A stretch of 37,659 nt of DNA from Mycobacterium sp. E1747 (GTDB taxonomy: Bacteria; Actinomycetota; Actinomycetes; Mycobacteriales; Mycobacteriaceae). Below are positions 13,563-26,102 of the stretch, piece after piece (positions within the stretch are counted from its first letter, which is position 1; each line of letters begins with the position of its first letter). Location of the stretch: contig NZ_LZJI01000101.1 in assembly GCF_001667775.1 (NCBI RefSeq), forward strand, positions 1-37,659, in the 5' to 3' direction. A model generated the notes under the pieces. The model worked only from the letters and a program-made list of their open reading frames with translations, was not told the DNA's origin and made no database searches. The position numbers were made by a program, and so were the translations under genes.

Positions 13563-14666
13563 CTAGAGCCAGTTGTTGCGGCGGAACTGGAAATACAGGG
13601 CCAAACAGGCCAGTGTCATCGCGGCCATGATTCCCGGGTAACCCCATGTCCAGTTGAGCTCGGGCATGAAGTGGAAGTTCATCCCGTAGATGGCGGCGAC
13701 CATTGTGGGCACCGCCAGGATGCCGGCCCAGGCCGCCATCTTGCGCATGTCGTTGTTCTGCTGCATCCCGACCCGGGCCAGCGCCGCCTGGATCAGCGAG
13801 TTCAGCATGTCGTCGTAACTGGATATCTGGTCGGCGGCCTGCGATTGGTGGTCGGAGACGTCGCGCAGGTAGCGCCGCACCTCTTTGGAGATGAGGTCCT
13901 TGTTCTCCACCTGAATGCGATGGAATGCCACGGACAGTGGGCTGACGCACCTGCGCAGCTCGACGACCTCACGCTTGAGCAGATAGATCGGTTCGACGTC
14001 GAGCTTGCTGCCCGGCGCGAACGCCACTTCCTCGATGCTGTCGATGTCGGATTCGATCAGGCTGCTCACCTTGAGGTAGTGGTCCACCACGTCGTCGGCG
14101 ATGGCGTGCATCACCGCGAACGGGCCCAGCCGCAACTGCTCGGGATCGGAGTCCATCCGCTTGCGCACCTCGGAAAGGCCGCCGTGTTCGCCGTGTCGCA
14201 CAGTGATCACGAAGTCCTTGCCGACGAAGACCATGATCTCGCCGGTCTCGACGATCTGACGGGCCGCCACCACCGATTCGTGTGGGACGTAGGTGACCGT
14301 CTTGAGGACGAGGAACACCGTGTCGTCGTAGCGCTCCAGCTTGGGTCGCTGGTGGGCACAGACGGCGTCCTCGACGGCCAGCGGGTGCATGCCGAAAAGG
14401 TCCGCGACTTCCTGCATCTCGGCGAGGTCTGGCTCGCGCAGGCCGACCCAGACGAACGCATCGTGTCCGAGCATTTCGATCTGGCGAACTTTGTCGCGAG
14501 CGGCGTCATAGCTGAATTTCCCGGGCAGCCGGTGACCTTCGGCGTACACGGCGCAGTCGACCAACGTCTCGTTCGGGGAGTGCGGTTGCGGCTCGGGTTG
14601 CGCGGGGCGCGGCTCGTGCGCGAGCGGGCGAAGCGCCTCGGGCAATGCGTCAAAACCCTGGAACAC
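13563..14666 (-). CDS. corA: CorA family magnesium/cobalt transporter
   Basis: Pentameric inner-membrane Mg2+/Co2+ channel (Rv1239c family). The 367-residue product has a large cytoplasmic N-terminal domain and two C-terminal membrane helices; the first ends in the signature YGMNFHFMPEL (GMN selectivity motif), and the basic C-terminus FRRNNWL follows the second helix. The GTG at 14666 (VFQGFDALPEALRPL) is preceded by GGAGG at ideal spacing and gives the same length as the M. tuberculosis protein (366 aa); the open frame continues upstream to 14795 but that part has no support. It diverges from mdh across 192 bases and converges with the SUFU gene. Confidence 0.94.
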   Translation of the reverse strand: MFQGFDALPEALRPLAHEPRPAQPEPQPHSPNETLVDCAVYAEGHRLPGKFSYDAARDKVRQIEMLGHDAFVWVGLREPDLAEMQEVADLFGMHPLAVEDAVCAHQRPKLERYDDTVFLVLKTVTYVPHESVVAARQIVETGEIMVFVGKDFVITVRHGEHGGLSEVRKRMDSDPEQLRLGPFAVMHAIADDVVDHYLKVSSLIESDIDSIEEVAFAPGSKLDVEPIYLLKREVVELRRCVSPLSVAFHRIQVENKDLISKEVRRYLRDVSDHQSQAADQISSYDDMLNSLIQAALARVGMQQNNDMRKMAAWAGILAVPTMVAAIYGMNFHFMPELNWTWGYPGIMAAMTLACLALYFQFRRNNWL

Positions 14667-14858
14667 ATCCACCTCCGATCGCAGCGCAGGTCTGACCAGG
14701 CGGTGGTCCATGGTACGCGTCCCGCGTTGCCGAAGGGCGACGATCCGTTTGCGGGGAAAACGGTCGGGTATGGACCGGAGGTTGGCCGCCCGCAACGGTG
14801 CGCTAGTTTCGTGCCGAGACCCGAACCTGCATGACTACTCCACGAGGAGCATTTCGAC

Positions 14859-15848
14859 GTGAGCGCAAGTCCACTCAAGGTTGCCGTCACCGGCGCCGCC
14901 GGCCAGATCGGCTACAGCCTGTTGTTCCGCTTGGCGAGCGGCTCGCTGCTGGGCCCCGACCGCCCGATCGAGCTGCGGCTGCTCGAGATCGAGCCGGCGC
15001 TCAAAGCGCTCGAGGGTGTCGTGATGGAGCTCGACGACTGTGCGTTCCCGCTGCTCGCCGGGGTGGAGATCGGCGCGGATGCGAACAAGATCTTCGACGG
15101 CGTGAACCTGGCGCTCTTGGTCGGCGCGCGGCCGCGTGGCCCGGGCATGGAGCGCAGCGATCTGCTGGAGGCCAACGGCGCGATCTTCACCGCGCAGGGC
15201 AAGGCGCTGAACTCCGTCGCCGCCGACGACGTTCGCATCGGCGTTACCGGCAACCCGGCCAACACCAACGCGCTGATCGCGTTGAGCAACGCCCCCGACA
15301 TCCCCAAGGAGCGGTTCTCCGCGCTGACTCGCCTGGACCACAACCGGGCCATCTCGCAGCTGGCCAAGAAGACCGGCGCCAAGGTCACCGACATCAAGAA
15401 GATGACGATCTGGGGCAACCACTCCGCCACCCAGTACCCCGACATCTTCCACGCCGAGGTCGGCGGCAAGAACGCCGCCGAGGTGGTCAACGACCAGAAC
15501 TGGGTCGAGAACGACTTCATCCCGACGGTCGCCAAGCGCGGTGCCGCGATCATCGACGCGCGCGGCGCCTCCTCGGCCGCCTCGGCCGCGTCGGCGACCG
15601 TCGACGCCGCCCGCTCGTGGCTGCTGGGCAGCCCCGACGGTGACTGGGTGTCGATGGCGGTGTTCTCGGACGGCTCCTACGGCGTGCCGGAGGGCATCGT
15701 CTCGTCGTTCCCGGTGACCACCAAGGACGGCGACTGGTCGATCGTGCAGGGACTGGAGATCGACGACTTCTCCCGCGGTCGCATCGACAAATCGACCGCC
15801 GAGTTGGTCGACGAGCGCAACGCGGTGACCGAGCTCGGTTTGATCTGA
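14859..15848 (+). CDS. mdh: Malate dehydrogenase (NAD-dependent)
   Basis: TCA-cycle enzyme interconverting malate and oxaloacetate with NAD (Rv1240, 329 aa). The product is 329 residues with the Rossmann start [19 protein letters not shown] (about 8-26), substrate-binding arginines in [28 protein letters not shown], and the catalytic His in [11 protein letters not shown] with its Asp partner in [12 protein letters not shown] at 14859 has an upstream GAGGAG. It lies upstream of a deleted malic-enzyme gene, so this locus once combined two malate-converting enzymes. Confidence 0.97.
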   Translation: MSASPLKVAVTGAAGQIGYSLLFRLASGSLLGPDRPIELRLLEIEPALKALEGVVMELDDCAFPLLAGVEIGADANKIFDGVNLALLVGARPRGPGMERSDLLEANGAIFTAQGKALNSVAADDVRIGVTGNPANTNALIALSNAPDIPKERFSALTRLDHNRAISQLAKKTGAKVTDIKKMTIWGNHSATQYPDIFHAEVGGKNAAEVVNDQNWVENDFIPTVAKRGAAIIDARGASSAASAASATVDAARSWLLGSPDGDWVSMAVFSDGSYGVPEGIVSSFPVTTKDGDWSIVQGLEIDDFSRGRIDKSTAELVDERNAVTELGLI

Positions 15849-15914
15849 TCACGTCGCCGAAGCCCACCCCGAAAGAATTAGGGCTACTAATCGGTAGTCA
15901 GTACCCTGGGGCGC

Positions 15915-16421
15915 GTGTCCGAGTTGATTGAATCGATACAGCCGCTCGCCGAGCGCGGCGCGATCACCGACGCGGAGATCTTCGAGGCGCACGTAGGCGG
16001 CAAGCTTTCGGTGGGACCGACGGCCCCGCTGGACACCCAGCGCGCGTTGTCGATCGGCTACACCCCAGGTGTGGCGCAGGTCAGTCGCGCGATCGCCGCC
16101 GATCCCAGCCACGCCGCCCGGTACACGTGGGCGAACCGGCTGGTCGCCGTCGTCAGCGACGGCAGCGCGGTGCGGGGCCTCGGCGACATCGGCCCCGCGG
16201 CGTCGCTGCCGGTGATGGAGGGCAAGTGCGCCCTGTTCCAGTCCTACGGCGGGCTGAACGCGATTCCGATCGTCCTGGACACCACCGAGGCGATCTTCTC
16301 GGTCGTCAGCGATGACCTGGCTTTCGACCGGATCGTCCCCAGCCCGCTGGACCTGCGGGTCGGGCACGCGGTTGCCACGGCGGTGGCGCTGGCCGCGGAT
16401 CCCGCAGACATCGCGGGGTGA
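15915..16421 (+). pseudogene. Malic enzyme with in-frame internal deletion (NAD-binding domain lost)
   Basis: The open frame encodes 168 residues. Residues 1 to about 122 match the N-terminal domain of short (about 390-aa) bacterial malic enzymes: [35 protein letters not shown] and [11 protein letters not shown], keeping the conserved Tyr and Lys. From about residue 123 (near base 16,281) the sequence jumps to the extreme C-terminal part of the same family (EAIFSVVSDDLAFDRIVPSP). The intervening 200 or more residues, including the metal-binding ED and DD motifs and the whole NAD-binding fold, are missing. Both ends remain in frame without stops. It cannot be an active oxidative decarboxylase. 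Its stop overlaps the GTG of lpqZ (GTGA). A retained structural or regulatory role, or simple decay, cannot be told apart here. Confidence 0.82.
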
Positions 16422-17287
16422 GAACGGGCTTGCTGGCGGTGCCGCTGGTCGCCGCCCTGCTCGCCGCGGCCGGCTGCGGCACGGATGCCGGCGAGCACCG
16501 AGCCCGCCCGGAACTCGTCGTCGGCTCGGGGGCGGATGCCGAGTCGACGCTGCTGGCCGGCGTCTACGCGGCCGCGCTGCGCTCCTACGGCTTCGCGGCG
16601 CGCGCCGAAACCTCGGACGATCCGATGGCGCGCCTGGACGCGGGCGCCATCACGGTCGTCCCGGCCCTCACCGGACGCAAGTTGGAGAGCCTGCAGCCCG
16701 GCGCGGTGGCGATGTCCGACGCCGACGTCTACCGCGCGATGGTGGCCGCGCTACCCGAGGGCGTCGCGGCGGGCGACTACACGACGGCCGCGGAAGACAA
16801 GCCCGTGCTGCTGGTGACGGGCGCCACCGCGAAGGCGTGGGGCGGCAGCGACGTCAGCGCCGACCTGAGCACCCTGCCGAAGCACTGCACGGGCCTGGTC
16901 GTCGGAATCGTCACCGGTCGCCAAGCCCCGTCGGCCGTGGGCCCCTGCCGGCTGCCGAGTCCGCGCGAATTCCCCGACGAGACGACAATGTTCACCGCGG
17001 TGAAAGCCGGCCAGCTGACCGCGGGATGGACGACCACCGCCGACCCTGGCCTGCCCGCCGACCTGGTCACGCTCGTCGACGGCAAGCCCGCGCTGATCCG
17101 GGCCGAGAACGTGGTGCCGCTGTATCGCCGCAACGCGCTGAGCGATCGGCAACTGCTGGCGATCAATGAAGTGGCCGGGGTGCTCGACACCGCGGCCCTG
17201 GTCGAGATGCGCCGCAAGGTGGCCGGGGGAGCAGACCCGCAGGCGGTGGCCGGCGGCTGGTTGGCAGAACACCCGCTGGGGCGATGA
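16418..17287 (+). CDS. lpqZ: Lipoprotein LpqZ, glycine betaine/OpuAC-type substrate-binding protein
   Basis: Homologue of M. tuberculosis LpqZ (Rv1244, 286 aa); 289 residues here. The signal ends in the lipobox LAAAGC with the lipidated Cys at residue 20, followed by an OpuAC-like solute-binding fold (PELVVGSGADAESTLLAGVYAAAL, DAGAITVVPALTGR, ADLVTLVDGKPALIRAENVVPLYRR). No ABC permease or ATPase for it is nearby, so its partner and ligand are unknown. Translation probably couples to the deleted malic-enzyme frame through the GTGA overlap, which could be why that frame stays open. Confidence 0.9.
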   Translation: MRTGLLAVPLVAALLAAAGCGTDAGEHRARPELVVGSGADAESTLLAGVYAAALRSYGFAARAETSDDPMARLDAGAITVVPALTGRKLESLQPGAVAMSDADVYRAMVAALPEGVAAGDYTTAAEDKPVLLVTGATAKAWGGSDVSADLSTLPKHCTGLVVGIVTGRQAPSAVGPCRLPSPREFPDETTMFTAVKAGQLTAGWTTTADPGLPADLVTLVDGKPALIRAENVVPLYRRNALSDRQLLAINEVAGVLDTAALVEMRRKVAGGADPQAVAGGWLAEHPLGR

Positions 17288-17311
17288 CGGCGAACGTCAG
17301 GGTGAACGGAT

Positions 17312-17350
17312 CCGGGCTCTCTTCGCGCGTTCCGCGCTCATCGACCGGGG
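17312..17350 (-). repeat. Diverged copy of the 58-bp 3'-end hairpin element, next to an SDR stop codon
   Basis: Directly beyond the stop codon of the SDR gene at 17,351, the sequence matches the kgd-downstream element in order and structure: outer CCGG arms (17312-17315 and 17345-17348), an inner stem GCGCG-TTC-CGCGC (17325-17337), and similar flanking CTCTC and CTCATCG. The inner stem differs in sequence from the kgd copy but keeps pairing. This suggests a conserved RNA hairpin, probably a transcription terminator or mRNA 3'-end structure. Confidence 0.6.
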
Positions 17351-18202
17351 TTAGCGCTTGGGCATCAGCCTGGTCACGACGCTCTGCACGCGAACCATGA
17401 CGGGCCCGCGCAAGAGCCGTTCGGGTTGCGAACCGGTCAGCCGCACCACCAGGTCCATGGCCTTGACGTCCGGTCCGACCAACACTCGGGCCCGGTCCTT
17501 GCGGACCCCAGCCAAGATGACCTGCGCCGCCCGCTGCGGCGTGGTTTTGGCTTGTTGTTCCTCGAACAGTTCGGCCAGGCCGTCCTGGTCGAGACCCTCG
17601 GCGAAGATCGCGTTGCGGGCGAACCCCGTCTTGACGCCGCCCGGGTGCACGGTTGTCACCCGCACCGGGTGACGCGCCCGCACCATCTCCTGTCGCAGCG
17701 CCTCGGTGAAGCCGCGGACCGCGAACTTGGCCGAGACGTAGGCCGCCTGCCCCGGCGCCGCGAACAGGCCGAGCGCGCTGGAGATGTTGATGATGTGGCC
17801 GTCGCCGGAGGCGATCAGGTGCGGGAGGAACGCTTTTGTGCCGTTGACCACACCCCAATAGTCGACGTCCATCACTCGTTCGATGTCCTTGAACCGGCTG
17901 TCCTCGATGGACCCGACGAACGTGATGCCCGCGTTGTTGTAGAGCTGGTTGACCTGGCCGAAGTGCTCGCGGACTGCGTCAGCGTAGGCGAGAAAGGCCT
18001 CGCGCTCGGTCACGTTGAGCCGATCGGCTTTGACCGGCGCGCCGATGGCCTTCAGTTGTTCCTCGGTCCGCGCCAGCCCGTCGGTGTCCACGTCGCTGAT
18101 CGCGAGCTTGGCACCCGCGCGGCCCAGTTCCAGGGCCAGCGCCTGTCCGATACCCGAACCCGCTCCCGTGACGACAGCAACCTTGCCGGCGAAATCATGC
18201 AT
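17351..18202 (-). CDS. Short-chain dehydrogenase/reductase (copy A of a tandem pair)
   Basis: The 283-residue classical SDR has the NAD(P)-binding motif TGAGSGIG (residues 12-19), YNNAGITF, the catalytic Ser in INISSALGL and the YxxxK pair in AAYVSAKFA. An Asp in AISDVDTDG at the end of the second strand suggests NAD preference. It is a close paralogue of the following gene copy at 18,274, but its C-terminus is longer (PVMVRVQSVVTRLMPKR) and its SDR core has diverged. It has its own start region with GGGAG upstream and shares a promoter-like block with copy B. Substrate is unknown; SDRs of this group act on lipids, sterols or other hydrophobic alcohols in mycobacteria. Confidence 0.88.
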   Translation of the reverse strand: MHDFAGKVAVVTGAGSGIGQALALELGRAGAKLAISDVDTDGLARTEEQLKAIGAPVKADRLNVTEREAFLAYADAVREHFGQVNQLYNNAGITFVGSIEDSRFKDIERVMDVDYWGVVNGTKAFLPHLIASGDGHIINISSALGLFAAPGQAAYVSAKFAVRGFTEALRQEMVRARHPVRVTTVHPGGVKTGFARNAIFAEGLDQDGLAELFEEQQAKTTPQRAAQVILAGVRKDRARVLVGPDVKAMDLVVRLTGSQPERLLRGPVMVRVQSVVTRLMPKR

Positions 18203-18235
18203 GCGGTGCTCCCTTGTGGCGGCGTGACCGCGTCG

Positions 18236-18250
18236 AGGCTATCCGGTACG
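18236..18250 (-). promoter_or_regulatory. Candidate promoter (-10 TAGCCT) of SDR copy A, duplicated with copy B
   Basis: On the minus strand GTACCGGATAGCCTCGACG lies about 34 bases before the ATG of copy A. Copy B has GTACCGGCTAACCTCGACG about 33 bases before its own ATG (19134-19147). Both contain a TANNNT -10 box (TAGCCT, TAACCT). The conservation of this block and its constant distance from the start suggest that the gene was duplicated together with its promoter. Confidence 0.4.
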
Positions 18251-18273
18251 GCGATCCGCCGCTATGGAACCCA

Positions 18274-19101
18274 TCACTGCTTGGGCATCAACCGGCCCAT
18301 GACGGGCCCGAACAGCTGCTGGTACCGGGAGCCCGTCAGCCGCACCAGGGCGTCCAGAACCTTGGCGTCCGTGCCGACCAGCACCCGGGCGCTCTTCTTG
18401 CGGACGGCCTCCAGGATGATCTGAGCGGCTCGCTGCGGGCTGGTCTTGGCCAGCCGCTTGTCGAACAGACTGGCCAGCTGGGCCTGGTCGAGGCCCTCGG
18501 CGGCAGTGGCGTTGCGGGCGATCGCGGTTTTGATGCCGCCGGGGTGCACCGTGGTCACCGCCACCGGGTGGCCGGCCGCCATCATTTCCTGTCGCAGCGC
18601 CTCGGTGAATCCCCGGACCGCGAACTTGGCCGAGTTGTAGGCCGCCTGCCCGGGCACCGCGAAGAGGCCGAACACGCTGGAGACGTTGATGACGTGGCCG
18701 TCGCCGGAGGCGATCAGGTGCGGCAGGAATGCCTTGGTGCCGTTCACCACGCCCCAGAAGTCGACGTCCATCACCCGTTCGATGTCCTTGAACTGGCTGA
18801 CCTCGACGTCGCCGGTGAAGGCGATACCGGCGTTGTTGTAGATCTGATTGACCTTGCCGAAGTGCTCGCGGACGGCGTCGGCGTAGGCCAGGAATGCCTC
18901 GCGCTCGGTCACGTCGAGCCGGTCCGTTTTGACCTCGGCTCCGATCGCCTTCAACCGCGCCTCGGTCTCGGCGAGACCCTCGACGTCGACGTCGCTGATG
19001 GCGACCTTGGCGCCCGAGCGGGCCAACTCGACGGCCAGCGCCTGCCCGATACCCGAACCCGCGCCCGTCACCACTGCGACCTTGCCGGCGAACCCCTGCA
19101 T
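18274..19101 (-). CDS. Short-chain dehydrogenase/reductase (copy B, orthologue of Rv1245c)
   Basis: The 275-residue SDR begins MQGFAGKVAVVTGAGSGIG, as M. tuberculosis Rv1245c does, which decides the start at 19101 (GAGGAAGGG upstream) against an eight-codon longer reading. It has TGAGSGIG, NNAGIAF, the Ser in VINVSSVFG and YxxxK in AAYNSAKFA. Copy B resembles the M. tuberculosis gene more closely than copy A does, so it is probably the ancestral copy. It is separated from copy A by 71 bases containing a small CGGCG-ATC-CGCCG hairpin (18249-18261). Confidence 0.9.
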   Translation of the reverse strand: MQGFAGKVAVVTGAGSGIGQALAVELARSGAKVAISDVDVEGLAETEARLKAIGAEVKTDRLDVTEREAFLAYADAVREHFGKVNQIYNNAGIAFTGDVEVSQFKDIERVMDVDFWGVVNGTKAFLPHLIASGDGHVINVSSVFGLFAVPGQAAYNSAKFAVRGFTEALRQEMMAAGHPVAVTTVHPGGIKTAIARNATAAEGLDQAQLASLFDKRLAKTSPQRAAQIILEAVRKKSARVLVGTDAKVLDALVRLTGSRYQQLFGPVMGRLMPKQ

Positions 19102-19133
19102 GAGCACCCTTCCTCGTACGCCCAACTGCGTCG

Positions 19134-19147
19134 AGGTTAGCCGGTAC
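19134..19147 (-). promoter_or_regulatory. Candidate promoter (-10 TAACCT) of SDR copy B
   Basis: TAACCT (19139-19134 on the minus strand) lies 33 bases before the ATG of copy B in a block that matches the one in front of copy A. The -35 region is not evident. See the copy A entry for the comparison. Confidence 0.4.
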
Positions 19148-19182
19148 CGCCGGTCCCCGGTACGCGTGGGTGGGAAACCCGC

Positions 19183-19300
19183 GGCTCAGGCCCGATTGCC
19201 CGGCTCTTTACTCGCGCCGTTCCGGCGCTCGCCATCGCCGGGCTCAGGCCCGATTGCCCGGCTCTTTACTCGCGCCGTTCCGGCGCTCGCCATCGCCGGG

Positions 19301-19302
<2 letters not shown>
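19183..19302 (-). repeat. Two perfect 58-bp tandem repeats with hairpins at the kgd stop codon
   Basis: Bases 19183-19240 and 19241-19298 are identical 58-mers, and the first four bases of a third copy follow (19299-19302). In the second unit GCCCGGC (19256-19262) pairs with GCCGGGC (19295-19301), enclosing an inner stem GCGCCG-TTC-CGGCGC; the first unit folds the same way. The last outer arm overlaps the TAG stop codon of kgd. A likely role is transcription termination or mRNA 3'-end protection for kgd. Copy number may vary between strains (VNTR-like). Confidence 0.93.
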
Positions 19303-23017
<3,715 letters not shown>

Positions 23018-23211
23018 GACCGCTGTTCGCCTCAATTCCTCTGTCCTGCAAGCGCATTTAACCGCTGTTGCGCGGCGCCTGCACATTTTTCGAACCCGGG
23101 ATGTGGAGCATGTCACACCAGTGGCGATGCTCAACGTTCCCGCCCTATAAAGGCTAGCCTCTCGCCAGTAATTCGCCAGGGAGACGGGGGTAGGACGGGG
23201 AAGTCCGTTCG

Positions 23212-23991
23212 CTAGCCGGCTTCGTGGAAGGGCGGCACCAGGTGCAGCGCCCGCGGCCAGCGGGCCGGTGGCGTGCCGAACGCGCGGTAGGCGTTGCGGA
23301 CGATCTTCCTGCCGGCAAAGTAGTTGCCGACGGCCCCGACCACGATGCCGATACCCACCGGCAGCAGCTTGCCGAAAACTAAAGCGCCGCGGCGTAGCGT
23401 GTACCGCTTGAGCCATGACTTGAGCAACCGCGAGTTCAGCCGCGACATCGACGACAGCGGCACCGCGGCCACGCTTTCGGAAATCCAGCCGCCGTTGGTG
23501 CGGGCCGGCCCGAGCAGCTGGGTGACTGCTTCTTTGCTGTTGTCGCCGACCAGCACGGACAGCACCAGGGCGCGGCGCCGTTCCCGGTGGTCGGCGGGAA
23601 TGTCATACACCACTGCGACGGCCAGCACGAAAAACGCGGTGGCCTCCAGAAAGGTGACCGTCTCGGCCGCGGCGGCGGACAGCGCGCTCAGCGTGCCGAT
23701 GCCCGGGATGGTCGCCGCCGCGCCCACCGCCATGCCGCTCGCCGTCACCATGCCCACGTAGCGCTTCTGCAGCTTGGCGAGGATGTCGGCGGGGCTGCTG
23801 TTCGGGTGAGCGTTGCGCAACCGGGACACGTAGGCCTCGGCGGCCGGGCCCTGGATCCGCGAGCTTCGCTCGATGACCTGGGCCAATGCCCGCGCGGACG
23901 CCTTGGGCCGGCCGTGGGTGGGCATCGGTGCCTCATCCGCGTGCGACATGTTAAAAAACCGGTTCGAAGACCGCTTCCGTCGGGCCCGCAT
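23212..23991 (-). CDS. Conserved membrane protein (Rv1249c family)
   Basis: The 259-residue product has an N-terminal basic segment, a helical soluble part, a hydrophobic hairpin (about 87-135, [21 protein letters not shown] and [20 protein letters not shown]) and a C-terminal glycine-rich hydrophobic segment ([17 protein letters not shown], about 218-234). The start at ATG 23991 is decided by AGGAGAGG four bases upstream; internal ATGs at 23949 and 23925 have no ribosome binding site. Function is unknown. Its distance to kgd downstream is 194 bases; it diverges from the MFS gene across 221 bases. Confidence 0.87.
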   Translation of the reverse strand: MRARRKRSSNRFFNMSHADEAPMPTHGRPKASARALAQVIERSSRIQGPAAEAYVSRLRNAHPNSSPADILAKLQKRYVGMVTASGMAVGAAATIPGIGTLSALSAAAAETVTFLEATAFFVLAVAVVYDIPADHRERRRALVLSVLVGDNSKEAVTQLLGPARTNGGWISESVAAVPLSSMSRLNSRLLKSWLKRYTLRRGALVFGKLLPVGIGIVVGAVGNYFAGRKIVRNAYRAFGTPPARWPRALHLVPPFHEAG

Positions 23992-24152
23992 CTTGCCTCT
24001 CCTGAAATGGCGTCCTACCAGGCTAACGTGCCCGCAGCCGAACACCGCCCGAACACGAAAGCTCAGGGGTGGTGTACCCCGGATCGGATCCGTGGCTGCC
24101 CGCAATCGCCGCAGCGGCAATAATGCAGGCTGGACGTCCGTGATGGTCCCGA

Positions 24153-24164
24153 CCGATCGATCGG
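24153..24164. promoter_or_regulatory. 12-bp palindrome in the divergent intergenic region, possible operator
   Basis: CCGATCGATCGG is a perfect 12-base palindrome about 50 bases before the ATG of the exporter gene and about 160 bases before the divergent membrane gene start. An 8-base palindrome GGACGTCC lies at 24132-24139. Operator function is only suggested by location. Confidence 0.25.
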
Positions 24165-24212
24165 CAGGCCCGGGTAGGCACGCATCGTCCGAAGCTGAAA
24201 CGAGGTGGGGAA

Positions 24213-26102
24213 ATGGCCACGGCGACGCCTCCGTCGGCCGGCGGAACCGGGCGCGCGGCGCCGCACCCACCCCACGCCAAGCGTCGGAACTTCCTCATCC
24301 AGAACTCGCCGCAATCGCAGAAGCCCTGGAACGCGCTCTGGGCGATGATGATCGGCTTCTTCATGATCATCGTCGACTCGACGATCGTCGCTATCGCGAA
24401 CCCGACGATCATGACCAGGTTGCACATCGGCTACGACACGGTGATCTGGGTCACCAGCGCCTACCTGCTGGGCTATGCCGTCGTACTGCTGGTGGCCGGG
24501 CGGCTCGGTGACCGGTTCGGCCCCAAGAACATGTACCTGATCGGGCTGGTGGTGTTCACCGTCGCCTCGGTGTGGTGCGGGCTCTCGGGCAGTGCCGCCA
24601 TGCTGATCGCCGCCCGGGTCGTCCAAGGGGTGGGCGCCGGGGTGCTCACGCCACAGACCTTGTCCACGATCACCCGGATCTTCCCGCCGGAGCGCCGCGG
24701 CGTTGCGGTGAGCCTGTGGGGCGCCACCGCCGGCGTCGCAAGCCTGGTGGGCCCCCTGGTGGGCGGCTTGCTGGTCGACGGACTGGGTTGGCAGTGGATC
24801 TTCTTCGTCAACGTCCCCGTCGGCGTGCTGGGACTGGCACTCGCGTACTGGCTGGTCCCCGTGCTGCCCACGCAGTCGCACCGGTTCGACGTGGTGGGAG
24901 TCGCGCTGTCCGGTGCGGGCATGTTCCTGATCGTGTTCGGCCTGCAGCAGGGCCAGGCCGCGCACTGGGAACCGTGGATCTGGGCGATGATCGTCGCCGG
25001 GTTCGGATTCATGACGGTCTTCGTGTTCTGGCAGTTGATGAACGCCGACGAGCCGCTAATCCCAATGCGCATCTTCGGCGACCGCGACTTCGGCCTGTGC
25101 AACGTCGGCGTGGCCATCATCTCGTTCGTCTCGACGGCGATCATGCTGCCGCTGACGTTCTACGCGCAGGCTGTCTGCGGGCTGTCGCCGACGCGCTCGG
25201 CCCTGCTGATCGCGCCGATGGCGATCGCCAACGGTGTGTTCGCGCCGTTCGTCGGCAGGATGGTCGACCGATACCATCCGCGGCCGGTCCTCGGTTTCGG
25301 GTTCTCGGTGCTGGCGATCGCACTGACCTGGCTCACGTTCGAGATGTCGCCGGCGACGCCGATCTGGCGGCTGGTGTTGCCGTTCTTCGCGATGGGCGTT
25401 GGGATAGCGTTCGTTTGGTCGCCGCTGACCGCCACCGCGACGCGCAACCTGCCGCCGAGCCTGGCCGGCGCGGGCTCGGCGGTGTACAACTCCGTTCGCC
25501 AGCTCGGCGCGGTGTTGGGCAGCGCCGGCATGGCCGCATTCATGACCGCGCGGATCGGTGCCGAGATGCCGGCGCAGCCGTCCCCTGGCGCCGGCGACGA
25601 GGCGCCCCCCACCCTGCAACTGCCCGCGTTTCTGCGCGACCCGTTCGCGGCCGCGATGTCTCAGTCGGTCCTGTTGCCCGCGTTCATCGCGCTGTTCGGG
25701 ATCGTGGCCGCGCTGTTCCTGGTCGGCTTCGCGCCGTCTGCCATGAGTCGCGAGGCGGGCGACGCGGTTGACGACGACTACGACGACGACGACGAGTACG
25801 TCGAACTCATCCTGCTTCGTGAACCCGAGTCCGCCGCGGCCCCGGCCGGTCGGGTCACCCGCCCGCGCCCGCCCTCGCCCGTCGCGCGGCCAATCGGGTT
25901 CGCGCACAACGGCTCTCATGTCGACGGGCGCCAGCGTTTCCGTCCGGCCATCGAGCGGTCGGCGCGGATCCCCCCGTCCGCCCCCCGCAATCGGCTGGCA
26001 CCACCGCCACGGCAGCAGAACGGCGCGCCGCGAGCTCACCGCCCGGGCCGCGATCCCGACGACGAGCCCACCGGTTACGGCCGCCACTCCTCCGGCAACT
26101 AG
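24213..26102 (+). CDS. DHA2-type MFS drug exporter with acidic and basic C-terminal tail
   Basis: Homologue of M. tuberculosis Rv1250 (579 aa), probable proton-coupled drug efflux protein of the EmrB/QacA family with 14 predicted helices. The 629-residue product has the motif A loop [11 protein letters not shown] (about 94-104), the D1-type [14 protein letters not shown] in helix 1 (about 52) and a gating region [15 protein letters not shown] (motif C-like). After the last helix (about 510) comes a highly acidic stretch ([10 protein letters not shown], about 524) and then about 90 residues rich in Arg and Pro. The tail is longer than in M. tuberculosis. ATG at 24213 follows GAGGTGGGG. Its TAG overlaps the TAG of the convergent gene through the palindrome CTAG (26099-26102). 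Confidence 0.9.
   Translation: MATATPPSAGGTGRAAPHPPHAKRRNFLIQNSPQSQKPWNALWAMMIGFFMIIVDSTIVAIANPTIMTRLHIGYDTVIWVTSAYLLGYAVVLLVAGRLGDRFGPKNMYLIGLVVFTVASVWCGLSGSAAMLIAARVVQGVGAGVLTPQTLSTITRIFPPERRGVAVSLWGATAGVASLVGPLVGGLLVDGLGWQWIFFVNVPVGVLGLALAYWLVPVLPTQSHRFDVVGVALSGAGMFLIVFGLQQGQAAHWEPWIWAMIVAGFGFMTVFVFWQLMNADEPLIPMRIFGDRDFGLCNVGVAIISFVSTAIMLPLTFYAQAVCGLSPTRSALLIAPMAIANGVFAPFVGRMVDRYHPRPVLGFGFSVLAIALTWLTFEMSPATPIWRLVLPFFAMGVGIAFVWSPLTATATRNLPPSLAGAGSAVYNSVRQLGAVLGSAGMAAFMTARIGAEMPAQPSPGAGDEAPPTLQLPAFLRDPFAAAMSQSVLLPAFIALFGIVAALFLVGFAPSAMSREAGDAVDDDYDDDDEYVELILLREPESAAAPAGRVTRPRPPSPVARPIGFAHNGSHVDGRQRFRPAIERSARIPPSAPRNRLAPPPRQQNGAPRAHRPGRDPDDEPTGYGRHSSGN

Noticed and set aside
13671..14834. Plus-strand open frame of 387 codons over corA
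   Set aside because: Antisense shadow of corA, which has a complete GMN-type protein and strong start signal.
18249..18261. CGGCG-ATC-CGCCG hairpin between the SDR genes as a terminator
   Set aside because: The 5-bp stem is weak, overlaps the duplicated promoter block and is expected by chance in DNA of this composition.
23018..23416. A 133-codon upstream extension of kgd
   Set aside because: It crosses the promoter region and the end of the neighbouring gene, and the conserved [11 protein letters not shown] start is at 23017.
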